Source of the DNA: Brumimicrobium sp033722555
GTDB taxonomy: Bacteria > Bacteroidota > Bacteroidia > Flavobacteriales_D > Crocinitomicaceae
NCBI GenBank assembly: GCA_033722555.1
Contig: JAWVYS010000011.1
Location: 13,609-77,608 of the forward strand
Length of the DNA: 64,000 nucleotides
Direction of reading: 5' to 3'
Shown here: piece after piece, positions 54,502-63,335 of the stretch
Layout: each line of letters opens with the position of its first letter
Position numbering within the stretch: position 1 is the first letter of the stretch
The notes under the pieces: model-generated
What the model was told of the DNA's origin: nothing
The model's input: the letters and a program-made list of their open reading frames with translations, nothing else
Databases searched by the model: none
Program-made: the position numbers and the translations under genes

Positions 54502-55202
54502 TATTTAATCATTTTATCATTAATAACTTGAGAAGTTTTAACCACTTCTGACTTTTCCTTTTTGTCACCTCCGTACTTTATTCCCATAAAGCTCATGAAA
54601 GCAATACCCATCAACCCTGTAAGGATAAAGGTAATCCCCAGTCCTCTGAGCGCAGGAGGAACGTTGGAATACTTAATTTTTTCTCTGATCGCAGCGATCG
54701 AAACGATGGCAAGAAACCAACCGATTCCCGATCCAACACCAAATGCTGTTGCATCCAAAATTGTTGTATACTGACGATCGGCCATAAATAACGCTCCACC
54801 GAGAATAGAGCAGTTTACTGCTATCAAAGGCAAAAAGATACCCAAGGCACCATATAAAGCAGGTGCAAATTTCTCAACAAGCATTTCCACAAGCTGAACG
54901 ATTGATGCAATTACCGCTATAAACATGATGAACGAGAGGAATCCGAGATCAATCGTTTTGCTTCCCCCTTTTCCGTATTCAGGATTCAACCATTCAAGGG
55001 CACCTTCCTTCAAAACATAGTTTTCGAGCAGGTAATTCACCGGGATTGTAATTCCGAGTACGAAAATCACCGCAGCTCCCAGTCCAACGCCTGTTTTAAC
55101 CGTTTTTGAAACAGCAAGGTAGGAACACATCCCGAGGAAATATGCAAAAATCATATTTTCCGAGAAAATCGCCTTTATAAATATATCTAATGTACTTTCC
55201 AT
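54501..55202 (-). CDS. nqrE: Na+-NQR subunit E
   Basis: Six-helix integral membrane subunit. The conserved MCSYLAV and AVNCSILGG cysteines, one from each half, belong to the intramembrane iron site shared with NqrD. With 233 residues it is about 30 longer than the Vibrio subunit because of a charged C-terminal tail (GGDKKEKSEVVKTSQ) on one face of the membrane. Confidence 0.96.
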   Translation of the reverse strand: MESTLDIFIKAIFSENMIFAYFLGMCSYLAVSKTVKTGVGLGAAVIFVLGITIPVNYLLENYVLKEGALEWLNPEYGKGGSKTIDLGFLSFIMFIAVIASIVQLVEMLVEKFAPALYGALGIFLPLIAVNCSILGGALFMADRQYTTILDATAFGVGSGIGWFLAIVSIAAIREKIKYSNVPPALRGLGITFILTGLMGIAFMSFMGIKYGGDKKEKSEVVKTSQVINDKMIK

Positions 55203-55225
55203 AATACTTTTCTATAAATCAACTA

Positions 55226-55915
55226 CTAATGTTCTTCAACCAAATGAGGTCTTTTTGTTCTTTGAATCCAAATAATGATTCCTACAACCACCAAGGCCAT
55301 TGGAGGAAGGATCATCATGTTGTTATTCATATAACCAATCTCATAAAGACCAGACTCTGAACCGGGAAGATTACTACCGAATATTTCATATCCCCAGATT
55401 TTTCCGGAACCAAACACCTCACGAACTACTGCCACCGCAATAAGTATCCAGCCGTATCCCAGCGCGTTACCGATTGCATCAAGAATAGACGGGAACGGCT
55501 TGTTGCTCATCGCAAAGGCCTCAAATCGACCCATGATGATACAGTTGGTAATTATCAGTCCGACGAATACGGAAAGTTTCTCCGAAACATCCGGTACAAA
55601 AGCTTTTAGTAATTCATCCACAATGATAACGAGGGATGCAACCACCACAAGCTGAACGATGATTCTTACACGAGAAGGGATCATGTTTCTAAGCAAGGAA
55701 ACCGAAAGGTTACCAAATATCAGTACGAAAAGAACCGATACAGACATCCAGAAAGCCTGCTCTACCTGTACTGTGATGGCGAGGGCTGAACAGATTCCAA
55801 GTACCTGAATAGTGATCGGGTTGTTATCACCCAGGGGCTCCGTTACCAGTTTTTTATTCTTCTTTGAGAATAGAGGCTCTTTGGGAGCTTTGACATTTGT
55901 ACTTTTTTCACTCAT
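55226..55915 (-). CDS. nqrD: Na+-NQR subunit D
   Basis: Six-helix membrane subunit homologous to NqrE, 229 residues. The cysteines in GICSALAITVQ and TNCIIMGRFEAFA supply the other half of the intramembrane iron centre. An N-terminal charged extension of about 20 residues (KAPKEPLFSKKNKK) precedes the first helix. It starts 7 nt after nqrC. Confidence 0.96.
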   Translation of the reverse strand: MSEKSTNVKAPKEPLFSKKNKKLVTEPLGDNNPITIQVLGICSALAITVQVEQAFWMSVSVLFVLIFGNLSVSLLRNMIPSRVRIIVQLVVVASLVIIVDELLKAFVPDVSEKLSVFVGLIITNCIIMGRFEAFAMSNKPFPSILDAIGNALGYGWILIAVAVVREVFGSGKIWGYEIFGSNLPGSESGLYEIGYMNNNMMILPPMALVVVGIIIWIQRTKRPHLVEEH

Positions 55916-55922
55916 GGCTCAA

Positions 55923-56642
55923 TTAATTTTTCTGACTAAAATATTTCTGGTAAACACGCATTGTGCGGTTCATCATTTCTTCAACACCTTTAGATGTAAT
56001 AGTACCACCGGTTATTCCATCCACCTTTTGTGGTTCGCTACCCGTTCCATTCTGAACAACTTTTATCTCCTGGAAAGAGCCCTCTTCACTGATCTTCTCA
56101 CCTTCGAATCTCTTCTCAAAGAAGTCGGTTTTTATCTCAGCACCAAGTCCTGGCGTTTCTCCCTGATGATCAAATGATACACCCTTAATGGTTTTGTAAT
56201 CATCTCCAAGAGCAACATACCCCCAGATTGGCCCCCATAAACCTTTTCCTACAACAGGAAGAACGAATAATTTCTGACCGTCCTTTTCTGCTTCGAAAAC
56301 AGGGTATAATCTATCCTTAGCAGGGATTTGTTTATCACGGAACTGCTTTTTAACATCCAAATTAAAAGCTTGTTTTTCAACGGGAAGGTTTTCCTGAACC
56401 TGGCCATCAGCAGATATAACGTATTCATCCTTGATATACTCGTTATATAGTTCTTTACCGTTTTTACGGTTTGATTCCACACCTATAGCCGCCAGGATAT
56501 CCATCTTCTTTTTAACGGCTACATTTTTCTCCTTGTAAGGCTTTAGACCGATAGCCAAAGAAGAGAGGATTACTCCGACCACCACTACAAGAGCGATGGA
56601 GAACCCAAAGGTATATGCATTACTATCTTTATTGATTGCCAT
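55923..56642 (-). CDS. nqrC: Na+-NQR subunit C (covalent FMN)
   Basis: One N-terminal helix (about 12-32) anchors a periplasmic FMN-binding domain. The flavinylation site reads DGITGGTITS (208-217), where Thr214 would bind FMN by phosphoester; the usual motif is SGAT, so Ala is changed to Gly here. GETPGLGAEI (161-170) is the conserved flavin-binding segment. The ApbE transferase needed for attachment is not in the window. It follows nqrB after 2 nt. Confidence 0.96.
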   Translation of the reverse strand: MAINKDSNAYTFGFSIALVVVVGVILSSLAIGLKPYKEKNVAVKKKMDILAAIGVESNRKNGKELYNEYIKDEYVISADGQVQENLPVEKQAFNLDVKKQFRDKQIPAKDRLYPVFEAEKDGQKLFVLPVVGKGLWGPIWGYVALGDDYKTIKGVSFDHQGETPGLGAEIKTDFFEKRFEGEKISEEGSFQEIKVVQNGTGSEPQKVDGITGGTITSKGVEEMMNRTMRVYQKYFSQKN

Positions 56643-56644
56643 AA

Positions 56645-57922
56645 CTATGCAGTTTTTAATCGTTTTTGACGTCTTTTGATATTCGCTTGAACCACGTAAT
56701 GGTCAATGAGCGGAGCCATGATATTCATAAAGAGAATAGCAAGCATTACCCCTTCCGGGTACGCAGGATTGAGTACACGTATCAATACTGCCAGCAATCC
56801 ACCCAGGAAACCATACCAATATTTACCGTATCGGGTTTGTGCGGCAGTCACAGGATCTGTAGCCATGAAAACGGCACCAAAAGCAAAACCTCCTATGATC
56901 AAGTGATAATACGCCGGAAGATCCATGTAAGCATTCGCTCCGATGGCATTCATAAGTAGTCCTGTAAGGTATCCACCTGCAAAAAATGAAAATATAATTC
57001 TCCAAGATCCTACACCGGTAAACATCAGGATAAATGCTCCGATAAGTACTGCCAGTGTAGAAGTTTCACCAACAGAGCCAGGGATCATCCCAATAAAAGC
57101 GTGCAGGGGATCGTATGCTGTTTCAAATTTTTCCAATAACATACCGCTACTGGCAGATTCGGCAAGCGCTTCACCGGCAACGGTAGGTGAATCACCTACA
57201 AAACTTGCCAGGTCGCCCAATGCAGTAGCACCTGAGGCACCGTCGGGAAGTACACCACCATTTTCGGCGATCACATCCGTTGTACCTGATTTCCATATCT
57301 TATCTCCAGACATTTTTGTTGGATAGGCAAAGAACAGAAACGCTCTGGCCGTCAAAGCAATGTTTACTACGTTCATACCTGTTCCACCGAAAACCTCTTT
57401 ACCGATAACTACAGCGAATACTGTTGCTACAGCTACCATCCAAAGCGGAACATCAGCAGGCATGATTAGGGGAATAAGCAATCCGGAAACAAGGAATCCT
57501 TCGTGAAGTCCATGTCCTTTAGAAAAGGCAAAGACAAATTCCGCGGCAAGACCAGCCGCATAGGAGACGATCACAAGCGGTAGAACCTTTATAAGTCCGT
57601 AAACCACCTTGTCACCAAAACCGGTAAGATAGTCTTTATAGGCACCATATTCTTCAGGATTCAAATATGAGAGTAACTCATAATGCCAGTGGCCTGTATT
57701 GTAAATACCGAAGAGTAAACATGGGATCAAAGCAATGATCACTGTGAACATCGTACGCTTCAAATCCACCCCATCACGGATATGCGCACCGGATTTGGTC
57801 ACATGTTTCGGAGTAAAGAGGAAGGTGGAGAGTGTTTCATAAAGGGGATACAGTTTCTCCCATTTACCACCCTTCTCAAACTTCGGGTCCAGGTTATGAA
57901 TAACTTTTTTTAATGCTTTCAA
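56645..57922 (-). CDS. nqrB: Na+-NQR subunit B (covalent FMN, riboflavin site, Na+ path)
   Basis: The largest membrane subunit, 425 residues with about ten helices. The FMN attachment site is SGAT (230-233, Thr233), corresponding to Thr236 of Vibrio. Segments GHGLHEGFLVSGLLIPLIMP and GTGMNVVNIALTARAFLFFAYP are typical. An insert of about 20 residues (205-225) precedes the SGAT loop. The order A-B-C-D-E-F and close spacing indicate one transcript. Confidence 0.96.
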   Translation of the reverse strand: MKALKKVIHNLDPKFEKGGKWEKLYPLYETLSTFLFTPKHVTKSGAHIRDGVDLKRTMFTVIIALIPCLLFGIYNTGHWHYELLSYLNPEEYGAYKDYLTGFGDKVVYGLIKVLPLVIVSYAAGLAAEFVFAFSKGHGLHEGFLVSGLLIPLIMPADVPLWMVAVATVFAVVIGKEVFGGTGMNVVNIALTARAFLFFAYPTKMSGDKIWKSGTTDVIAENGGVLPDGASGATALGDLASFVGDSPTVAGEALAESASSGMLLEKFETAYDPLHAFIGMIPGSVGETSTLAVLIGAFILMFTGVGSWRIIFSFFAGGYLTGLLMNAIGANAYMDLPAYYHLIIGGFAFGAVFMATDPVTAAQTRYGKYWYGFLGGLLAVLIRVLNPAYPEGVMLAILFMNIMAPLIDHYVVQANIKRRQKRLKTA

Positions 57923-57947
57923 TTTCCTTAACTTTTATAATTAAATA

Positions 57948-59309
57948 CTACATTACTTCTTTTTGAATGATATCCAGTCCTTCACGGATTTCCTTCTGAA
58001 TTTCAATCTTGGAGGTACATACATATTCGCAAAGCGCGAAATCTTCAGGTGCCACCTCATAGATTCCCAATTGCTCCATGGCATCAATGTCCTTTGTCAT
58101 AATTGCCTTAATGAGTTGCATGGGAAGGATATCGAAAGGAAGAACTTCCTCCATTTCGCCCGTAACAACGAAGCCCCGTTCTTCACCATTTAAATTGGTA
58201 TCCAGTCTATATTTTTTGTTCTTCATCAACCAAGTTGGAAACAGGCGATGGCTCGAATATTTATCGAATCCAGGCCCTAGCCATCCTTTGGTCAGGAAAA
58301 ATTTATATTCATCTCCTTCAGGAAGAACAGTAATATGGGCATCATAAAAACCGAGGAATCCATCTGGTTCTACTTTGGTACCTGTCAATGCATTTCCACT
58401 GATCACACGTACGTTGTCAGAAACAAAATTTCCTTCAAGGATATTACTCAGTCTCGCACCTATAATTGTTCTGTAATACTTTCTGTTTTTCACTTCCGAA
58501 CCGGTGAGTGCAACGATACGCGTAGGGTCAAATTTTCCTTCAGCGAAAAATTTACCTATAGTCACAACATCTTGCGGATTAATCGTGAATACGGTTTGTC
58601 CTTTTGCAATAGGATCGAAATGGTGAATCTGTGTTCCTACATTGCCAGCAGGGTGTTTACCGCTAATCTTATTGATCTGAACATTCTTAGCATTCTGAAA
58701 CACTTTGTCGGCAGGAACCTTTGCATTCAGGGTCAGATGCACTTTACCCTCAGTCAGCTTAGTCAAAGCATTTAGTCCGTGCTGAAAATCCTGGTCCTGA
58801 CCGTGCAGAATAAAATCGTAATCAGGAGCTAGCGGAGCAGAATCAAACGCAGAAATAAAGATAGCCTTAGGCTTAACAGCCGGATTGGCAACTACATCAA
58901 GGGGACGCTGCTTAAGAAATGGCCACAGACCGTTTTCAAGCATGATTGTTTTTACCTCTTCCCCGGAAAGGCTACTAGGGTCTTTCGGCTCAATAGAAAC
59001 AACGTCGTCAGAGCCATCGGCCTTGATACGAATCTCGAGAATCTTACGCTTTTCACCGCGCACGATTTCCTCCATTGTTCCACTTATTGGAGAAACGAAT
59101 TTTACATCCTTGTTATATTTATCGTAAAATACAACTCCTCCTCTTTTCACTTTGTCCCCTGCTTTGAGAACAACTTTTGGAACCAATCCATGAAAATCTG
59201 AAGGTTTAAGGGCGATCATATCAGGTGTACCTACATCTGTTTTAACCTTATCCGCCTCTCCTAGCAGGCTGATATTTAACCCTCTTCTGAGTCTAACCGT
59301 CTTTGACAT
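57948..59309 (-). CDS. nqrA: Na+-NQR subunit A
   Basis: Soluble cytoplasmic subunit, 453 residues, first gene of nqrABCDEF. The N-terminus KTVRLRRGLNISLLGEADK and the lipoyl-like hammerhead (LKAGDKVKRGGVVFYDKYN) match NqrA, as does YVCTSKIEIQKEIREGLDII at the C-terminus. The complex oxidises NADH, reduces quinone and exports Na+, so the cell probably runs part of its energetics on a sodium gradient. The leader contains a -7 box and, further upstream, a perfect palindrome. Confidence 0.97.
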   Translation of the reverse strand: MSKTVRLRRGLNISLLGEADKVKTDVGTPDMIALKPSDFHGLVPKVVLKAGDKVKRGGVVFYDKYNKDVKFVSPISGTMEEIVRGEKRKILEIRIKADGSDDVVSIEPKDPSSLSGEEVKTIMLENGLWPFLKQRPLDVVANPAVKPKAIFISAFDSAPLAPDYDFILHGQDQDFQHGLNALTKLTEGKVHLTLNAKVPADKVFQNAKNVQINKISGKHPAGNVGTQIHHFDPIAKGQTVFTINPQDVVTIGKFFAEGKFDPTRIVALTGSEVKNRKYYRTIIGARLSNILEGNFVSDNVRVISGNALTGTKVEPDGFLGFYDAHITVLPEGDEYKFFLTKGWLGPGFDKYSSHRLFPTWLMKNKKYRLDTNLNGEERGFVVTGEMEEVLPFDILPMQLIKAIMTKDIDAMEQLGIYEVAPEDFALCEYVCTSKIEIQKEIREGLDIIQKEVM

Positions 59310-59335
59310 GTGCTATAGACATTTATTTTGACTGA

Positions 59336-59343
59336 CAAAAATA
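59336..59343 (-). promoter_or_regulatory. -7 box of the nqr operon
   Basis: TATTTTTG on the minus strand, 26 nt before ATG 59309; no TTG at the usual distance. Confidence 0.5.
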
Positions 59344-59397
59344 TAAATTTGTCTGATTTAACATTCTCCTTTAATATCTTTCGATACGCTTTAACAC

Positions 59398-59418
59398 AAT
59401 TTAGAATCATTCTAAATT
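59398..59418. promoter_or_regulatory. Perfect palindrome, possible Fur/PerR-type operator
   Basis: A 10-nt arm AATTTAGAAT, one central C, then its exact reverse complement. The inner 7-1-7 core TTAGAAT-C-ATTCTAA resembles Per/Fur boxes. It lies 55 nt upstream of the nqr -7 box, within the 395-nt gap 59310-59704, which otherwise holds no recognisable gene or RNA; apaG starts about 290 nt away on the other side. No T run follows, and the arms contain no GC stem, so it is not a terminator. Confidence 0.6.
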
Positions 59419-59704
59419 AACAAGCGCTTTTTAATGAATGACTAAAAGAATTCAGAGTGCCTGTACCTTTAAAAAGATTCAGAATCAACATCCGAATTCA
59501 TCTTAAACAATGAGGCAAAAGTATGGATTTTCAGATTTCAACCTAAAAGAATTCTAAATAAAAAAATAATTTAACAAATGGTGTAAGCCTAGTTTAAGTT
59601 AAAGCGATAACAATGAACGGATTGAATGTACTGAGGTGACAATAGAGACATTTAAATATCACTTTTAAATAAAGTTTCATATATTTACTGTAAAATCATT
59701 CAGC

Positions 59705-60103
59705 ATGGATACTGCCATAACGAAAGGAGTGAAAATATCGGTAGAGACCACATTCAGACCGGATCTTTCAGATATTTCTAAACGAATACTTTTTTTCAAC
59801 TATGCTATCGAGATTGAAAACCAAAATCCTTTTCGGGTACAGTTAATATCACGCAACTGGCATATCTTCGACTCTCTTGATAACCTTCGAAACGTAAACG
59901 GACCCGGAGTAATAGGTGAACAACCCGTTCTCGAACCCGGTGAGGTATTCGTTTACAGTTCGGGTTGTGATTTGGTTTCGGAACTGGGTTATATGGAAGG
60001 GCATTATGATTTTGCTCAGCTCAATGCTGAAGATAAACCTGAGCGTTACTTTAAAGTTATAGTACCTCGCTTCCGTTTGGAATATCCTGCAAAACTGAAT
60101 TAA
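59705..60103 (+). CDS. apaG: ApaG domain protein
   Basis: The 132-residue single-domain protein has the ApaG fold and core motifs: NYAIEIENQNPFRVQLISRNWHIFDS, GPGVIGEQPVLEPGEVFVYSSGC, and GHYDFAQLN. ApaG is linked to Co2+/Mg2+ handling in enterobacteria, but the biochemical role is not settled. No apaH or ksgA neighbour is present, so context adds nothing. Start ATG 59705 fits the family. Confidence 0.93.
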   Translation: MDTAITKGVKISVETTFRPDLSDISKRILFFNYAIEIENQNPFRVQLISRNWHIFDSLDNLRNVNGPGVIGEQPVLEPGEVFVYSSGCDLVSELGYMEGHYDFAQLNAEDKPERYFKVIVPRFRLEYPAKLN

Positions 60104-60148
60104 CCTCAACGATTTGGGGTTCGATCGATACCTATCACAAAAAACTGT

Positions 60149-60673
60149 CTAGTTCTTCTTAAATTCAAGCGCTGCCGAATTCAGACAATACCGCAACCCT
60201 GTTGGTTTGGGACCGTCATCGAAAACATGACCTAAATGAGCGTCGCACCGCGCACACAAAACCTCCGTCCGCATCATCCCCAGCGACATATCTTTTTTCT
60301 CTAAGATATGATTTTCACTTATGGGCGCGTAGAAACTCGGCCAACCCGTTCCGGATTTATATTTTGTTTCAGAACTGAAAAGCGGCAGGTCGCAACAGAT
60401 ACATGCATAGATTCCTTTCTCGTATTTATCCCAGTACTCCCCGGAGTAAGCCGGTTCAGTGCCTCCTTCCCGGGTGACCTTATATTGTATATCCGTAAGT
60501 TGCTCTTTCCATTCTTCTTTGGTTTTTACTACTTTTTTGAGTGTATCTGAATCATCACCCTGTACTAAGGTAACATTAGACGAGCTCATATCAACGGCTC
60601 GAACAGTATTCTCATCTGACATACACGACAGGGTAAGCAAAGCGATTGAAAAAATCCAAATTTTATAAACCAT
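60149..60673 (-). CDS. msrB: Peptide-methionine (R)-S-oxide reductase, lipoprotein form
   Basis: MsrB repairs methionine-R-sulfoxide in proteins. Lipobox MVYKIWIFSIALLTLSC (Cys17) implies an envelope-anchored enzyme. Zinc ligands are CICCDLPLF and LCARCDAHLG; GTGWPSFY is the substrate motif and RYCLNSAALEF carries the catalytic Cys. The 174-residue length equals MsrB plus the lipoprotein leader and a linker. It probably protects surface or periplasmic proteins. Converges on apaG. Confidence 0.95.
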   Translation of the reverse strand: MVYKIWIFSIALLTLSCMSDENTVRAVDMSSSNVTLVQGDDSDTLKKVVKTKEEWKEQLTDIQYKVTREGGTEPAYSGEYWDKYEKGIYACICCDLPLFSSETKYKSGTGWPSFYAPISENHILEKKDMSLGMMRTEVLCARCDAHLGHVFDDGPKPTGLRYCLNSAALEFKKN

Positions 60674-60787
60674 AATTTATTCATTTATATATCCCTAGAA
60701 CATTAAGAATGGCTGAATGTTCAACCAACCATGACCTCTCAGGAAAAAATTAAATTCGACCGAATAATAATCGGCCCATTAAAAAAC

Positions 60788-60795
60788 TAATTTTG
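60788..60795 (+). promoter_or_regulatory. -7 box of the MFS gene
   Basis: TAATTTTG, 16 nt before ATG 60812. The alternative TTG at 60806 would lie at the transcript start and is less likely. Confidence 0.5.
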
Positions 60796-60811
60796 TTCTT
60801 TTATATTGTCC

Positions 60812-62020
60812 ATGGTGTATACAAAAAATTTCTGGGCCCTTTGTTTAGGGATGTTTCTGTTTATGACATCCTTCAACATTATTATACCAGAGTTAAATAC
60901 GTTCATATCCAGGCTTGGTGGGGCTGAATATAAAGGATTGATTATCGCACTTTTTACGATAACAGCGGCTATCTCCAGGCCATTTTCCGGCAAAATGGCC
61001 GATCGTATTGGTCGCAAAATCACGATGTATATCGGAACTGTTATTTGTGTCATCATTACCTTTTTATACCCTTTGAGCGGTACAGTTTTTTTCTTTCTTA
61101 TGCTTCGTTTTCTTCATGGATTCTCAACAGGATTTCTTCCCACGGGTGCAACCGCTCTGGTTACAGACCTACTGCCTCCTGAAAAACGAGGACAGGGTAT
61201 GGGCGTTTTTGGTACTGCCATCTCCTTAGGTATAGGAGTCGGACAATTTTTAGGAACTCCAGTAGCCAATGCGCTCACCATAAATGGTTTGTTCATCGTT
61301 TCAGGTGTTTTGGCCTTAGCTTCCATGCTGATTATAGTTACAGTAAAGGAAACGTTGGAAGAAACCGAACCTTTTTCGTGGAATATTTTCAAAATAAAAC
61401 CGGATGAGATTATAGAAAAAGATGTACTTCCCGTGGCCGTGGTGATGTTTCTTACGGCAGCTTGCTCCGGACTGATTTTCGTATTGACACCAGATATATC
61501 AGTTTATCTGGGCATCGTAAATAAAGGTTGGTTCTTCGTTTATTATGTTTTTTCAACAATTCTAGTTCGGCTAATAGCAGGGCGTGTTTCGGACATAATC
61601 GGCAGAAGACAGACTCTTCTGATCGGTATTTCGTTTCTTATTTTATCCATGGTAATGATAGGGATGGCTGAAACAACATTCTGGTATACCACCGCATCCT
61701 TTGTATTCGGAATGGCTACGGGGGTTTCGAGTCCTACACTTTTCGCCTGGATGGCAGACCTATCACCCAAACACAGACGAGGAATTGGTGCCGGAACCCT
61801 GTTTATTTCTCTGGAACTTGGCATTCTGTTCGGTTCGGCGAGTACACTCCTTATTTATGACAGTACACAAGAGACTGTATTCAGTGTTTTCATTTATGGA
61901 GCAGTACTCTCAGGAGCCGCGCTAGTATACCTAATCCTGCATTTACTTTTCAGCAAAACAAATCAGCAATACAGAGATCAGAAGGCTTACCACAAACACA
62001 ACGGTGGAATTAATCCTTAG
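60812..62020 (+). CDS. Major facilitator superfamily transporter
   Basis: About 402 residues with twelve hydrophobic helices. The MFS loop 2-3 motif is GKMADRIGRK (about 66-75) and its repeat in loop 8-9 is GRVSDIIGRRQ (about 254-264). RFLHGFSTGFLPTGATALVTDLLPPEKRGQG is the typical helix 4-5 region. The pattern suggests a proton-driven exporter of the sugar-efflux/drug class; the substrate cannot be told. It converges on the queuosine-precursor transporter, with 8 nt between stops. Confidence 0.88.
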   Translation: MVYTKNFWALCLGMFLFMTSFNIIIPELNTFISRLGGAEYKGLIIALFTITAAISRPFSGKMADRIGRKITMYIGTVICVIITFLYPLSGTVFFFLMLRFLHGFSTGFLPTGATALVTDLLPPEKRGQGMGVFGTAISLGIGVGQFLGTPVANALTINGLFIVSGVLALASMLIIVTVKETLEETEPFSWNIFKIKPDEIIEKDVLPVAVVMFLTAACSGLIFVLTPDISVYLGIVNKGWFFVYYVFSTILVRLIAGRVSDIIGRRQTLLIGISFLILSMVMIGMAETTFWYTTASFVFGMATGVSSPTLFAWMADLSPKHRRGIGAGTLFISLELGILFGSASTLLIYDSTQETVFSVFIYGAVLSGAALVYLILHLLFSKTNQQYRDQKAYHKHNGGINP

Positions 62021-62028
62021 TTTCCGAT

Positions 62029-62826
62029 TTAGGGAGCTGGTATTTCATCCTCCACTTTCAGATATTTTCTAAGAAAACGAGTACCGATATAAAAGGGTAT
62101 CGTATCGAGAAGTGCGATCACCAGTTTGAACAAATAGGCACTTGCGATAAATGATAACAATTGAGGCAGCACATCAAAGCGGTCATCGATCGGCAGCCCG
62201 TTAGCCAGAAAATGGGTAATCAAAATTACGGCTATAGAATCCACCAATTGACTAATCAGCGTAGAACCGTTATTTCTCAGCCAGAGTTTTTTTCCTCCGG
62301 TAAGTTTTTTAAAGAAATGGAACAAGTGAACATCCACAAACTGAGCGGTTATATAGGCGAGCATGGATGCTAAGGTAGCGCCAAAAGCGAGGCTTCGAAT
62401 ACTATAAAAAGCGTATCCGTGAGGAACAAGGATTTCTCCATCTTTCAGTTCAAGGGGAAGCGTTCCATGGGGAGTCAGGTTTTCAGGGGCAGCGAGCCAT
62501 CCGCCAAACCAGAGAACGAGTAACACCCAGATATTCAGTAGCAGCCCAACAAAAACGACTTGATTCGCTCTTTTTCTTCCGTAAATTTCAGAAATAAAAT
62601 CGGTACAAAGAAAGGTAATCGGATATGGCAATACACCTATTGCAATTGAAAAAGTAATAGCACTGTTCGGGGGAATACCAACTGCATCAGAAAGGTCTAT
62701 AAACCGGCTGACGCCTAGTATATTGAGCATAGCAAGTGAACCCAAAAAAATTCCTGCAAGGATCAAGAAAACGAATTCGCGTCTTCGTTGGATCATTGCA
62801 GGAATATTTCCTTCCGGGGTAATCAT
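62029..62826 (-). CDS. Queuosine precursor transporter (YhhQ/QPTR family)
   Basis: Six predicted membrane helices and the family signature LCTDFISEIYGRKRANQVVF (about 70-90), plus AYITAQFVDVHLFHFFKK. YhhQ proteins take up preQ0/preQ1 or related deazapurines for tRNA queuosine modification. A nearby PTPS-like gene (13.6 kb) seems to be of the biopterin type, so uptake may be how the cell gets its precursor. ATG 62826 gives 265 residues; ATG 62796 is a possible shorter start. Confidence 0.9.
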   Translation of the reverse strand: MITPEGNIPAMIQRRREFVFLILAGIFLGSLAMLNILGVSRFIDLSDAVGIPPNSAITFSIAIGVLPYPITFLCTDFISEIYGRKRANQVVFVGLLLNIWVLLVLWFGGWLAAPENLTPHGTLPLELKDGEILVPHGYAFYSIRSLAFGATLASMLAYITAQFVDVHLFHFFKKLTGGKKLWLRNNGSTLISQLVDSIAVILITHFLANGLPIDDRFDVLPQLLSFIASAYLFKLVIALLDTIPFYIGTRFLRKYLKVEDEIPAP

Positions 62827-62867
62827 AAAAAAAGGCGGTTCAGCAAACCGGGTAAATGTTGAACGGA

Positions 62868-63206
62868 TCAGTCATCCCTGTCGTCCATATCAACATCCTC
62901 ATCATCCTGAACCTCTTCCTCGTCCTCGAACTTTTCTTCATATTCTTCTCGAACATCCTCGCGAAGATATCCATCATCATCGTAATCATCATCGTCTTCG
63001 ATGATCTCCTGAGCTTCCAAAACAGTCATTCTGATAAGATAGTATTTATCATCCGTTTCAAAGGGTAGTGCGCTCACTGTGTGCCCCTCCTTATTCTGGA
63101 ATTTAATGAGATGCTCCTCGAACCCTTTGGGATAATGTAGTTTAATCTGTTGCTTCACGTTTTCGTCAAGCTTATCATAGTCTTTAACAACTCTGGGTTT
63201 ACTCAT
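62868..63206 (-). CDS. Conserved Bacteroidota protein with acidic tail
   Basis: Start set at ATG 63206 (MSKPRVVKDYDKLD), giving 112 residues; the longer frame adds seven poorly conserved residues. The first 70 residues form a compact domain (HYPKGFEEHLIKFQNKEG, VSALPFETDDKYYLIRMTV); the last 40 are nearly all Asp and Glu. It looks like a small cytoplasmic protein of unknown function; an acidic tail can mimic nucleic acid or bind metal or cationic proteins, but that is a guess. Confidence 0.75.
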   Translation of the reverse strand: MSKPRVVKDYDKLDENVKQQIKLHYPKGFEEHLIKFQNKEGHTVSALPFETDDKYYLIRMTVLEAQEIIEDDDDYDDDGYLREDVREEYEEKFEDEEEVQDDEDVDMDDRDD

Positions 63207-63335
63207 CTTTCTGTTTAATACATTCAATTATGGGGTAAAAGTATTAATTCTGCAATAGAAACAAAAAATGAAACACTTTTTTTTAAAATTTTGCTGATTT
63301 TTTTGATCCATACTGAATTTAGGCTCATAAACCGA

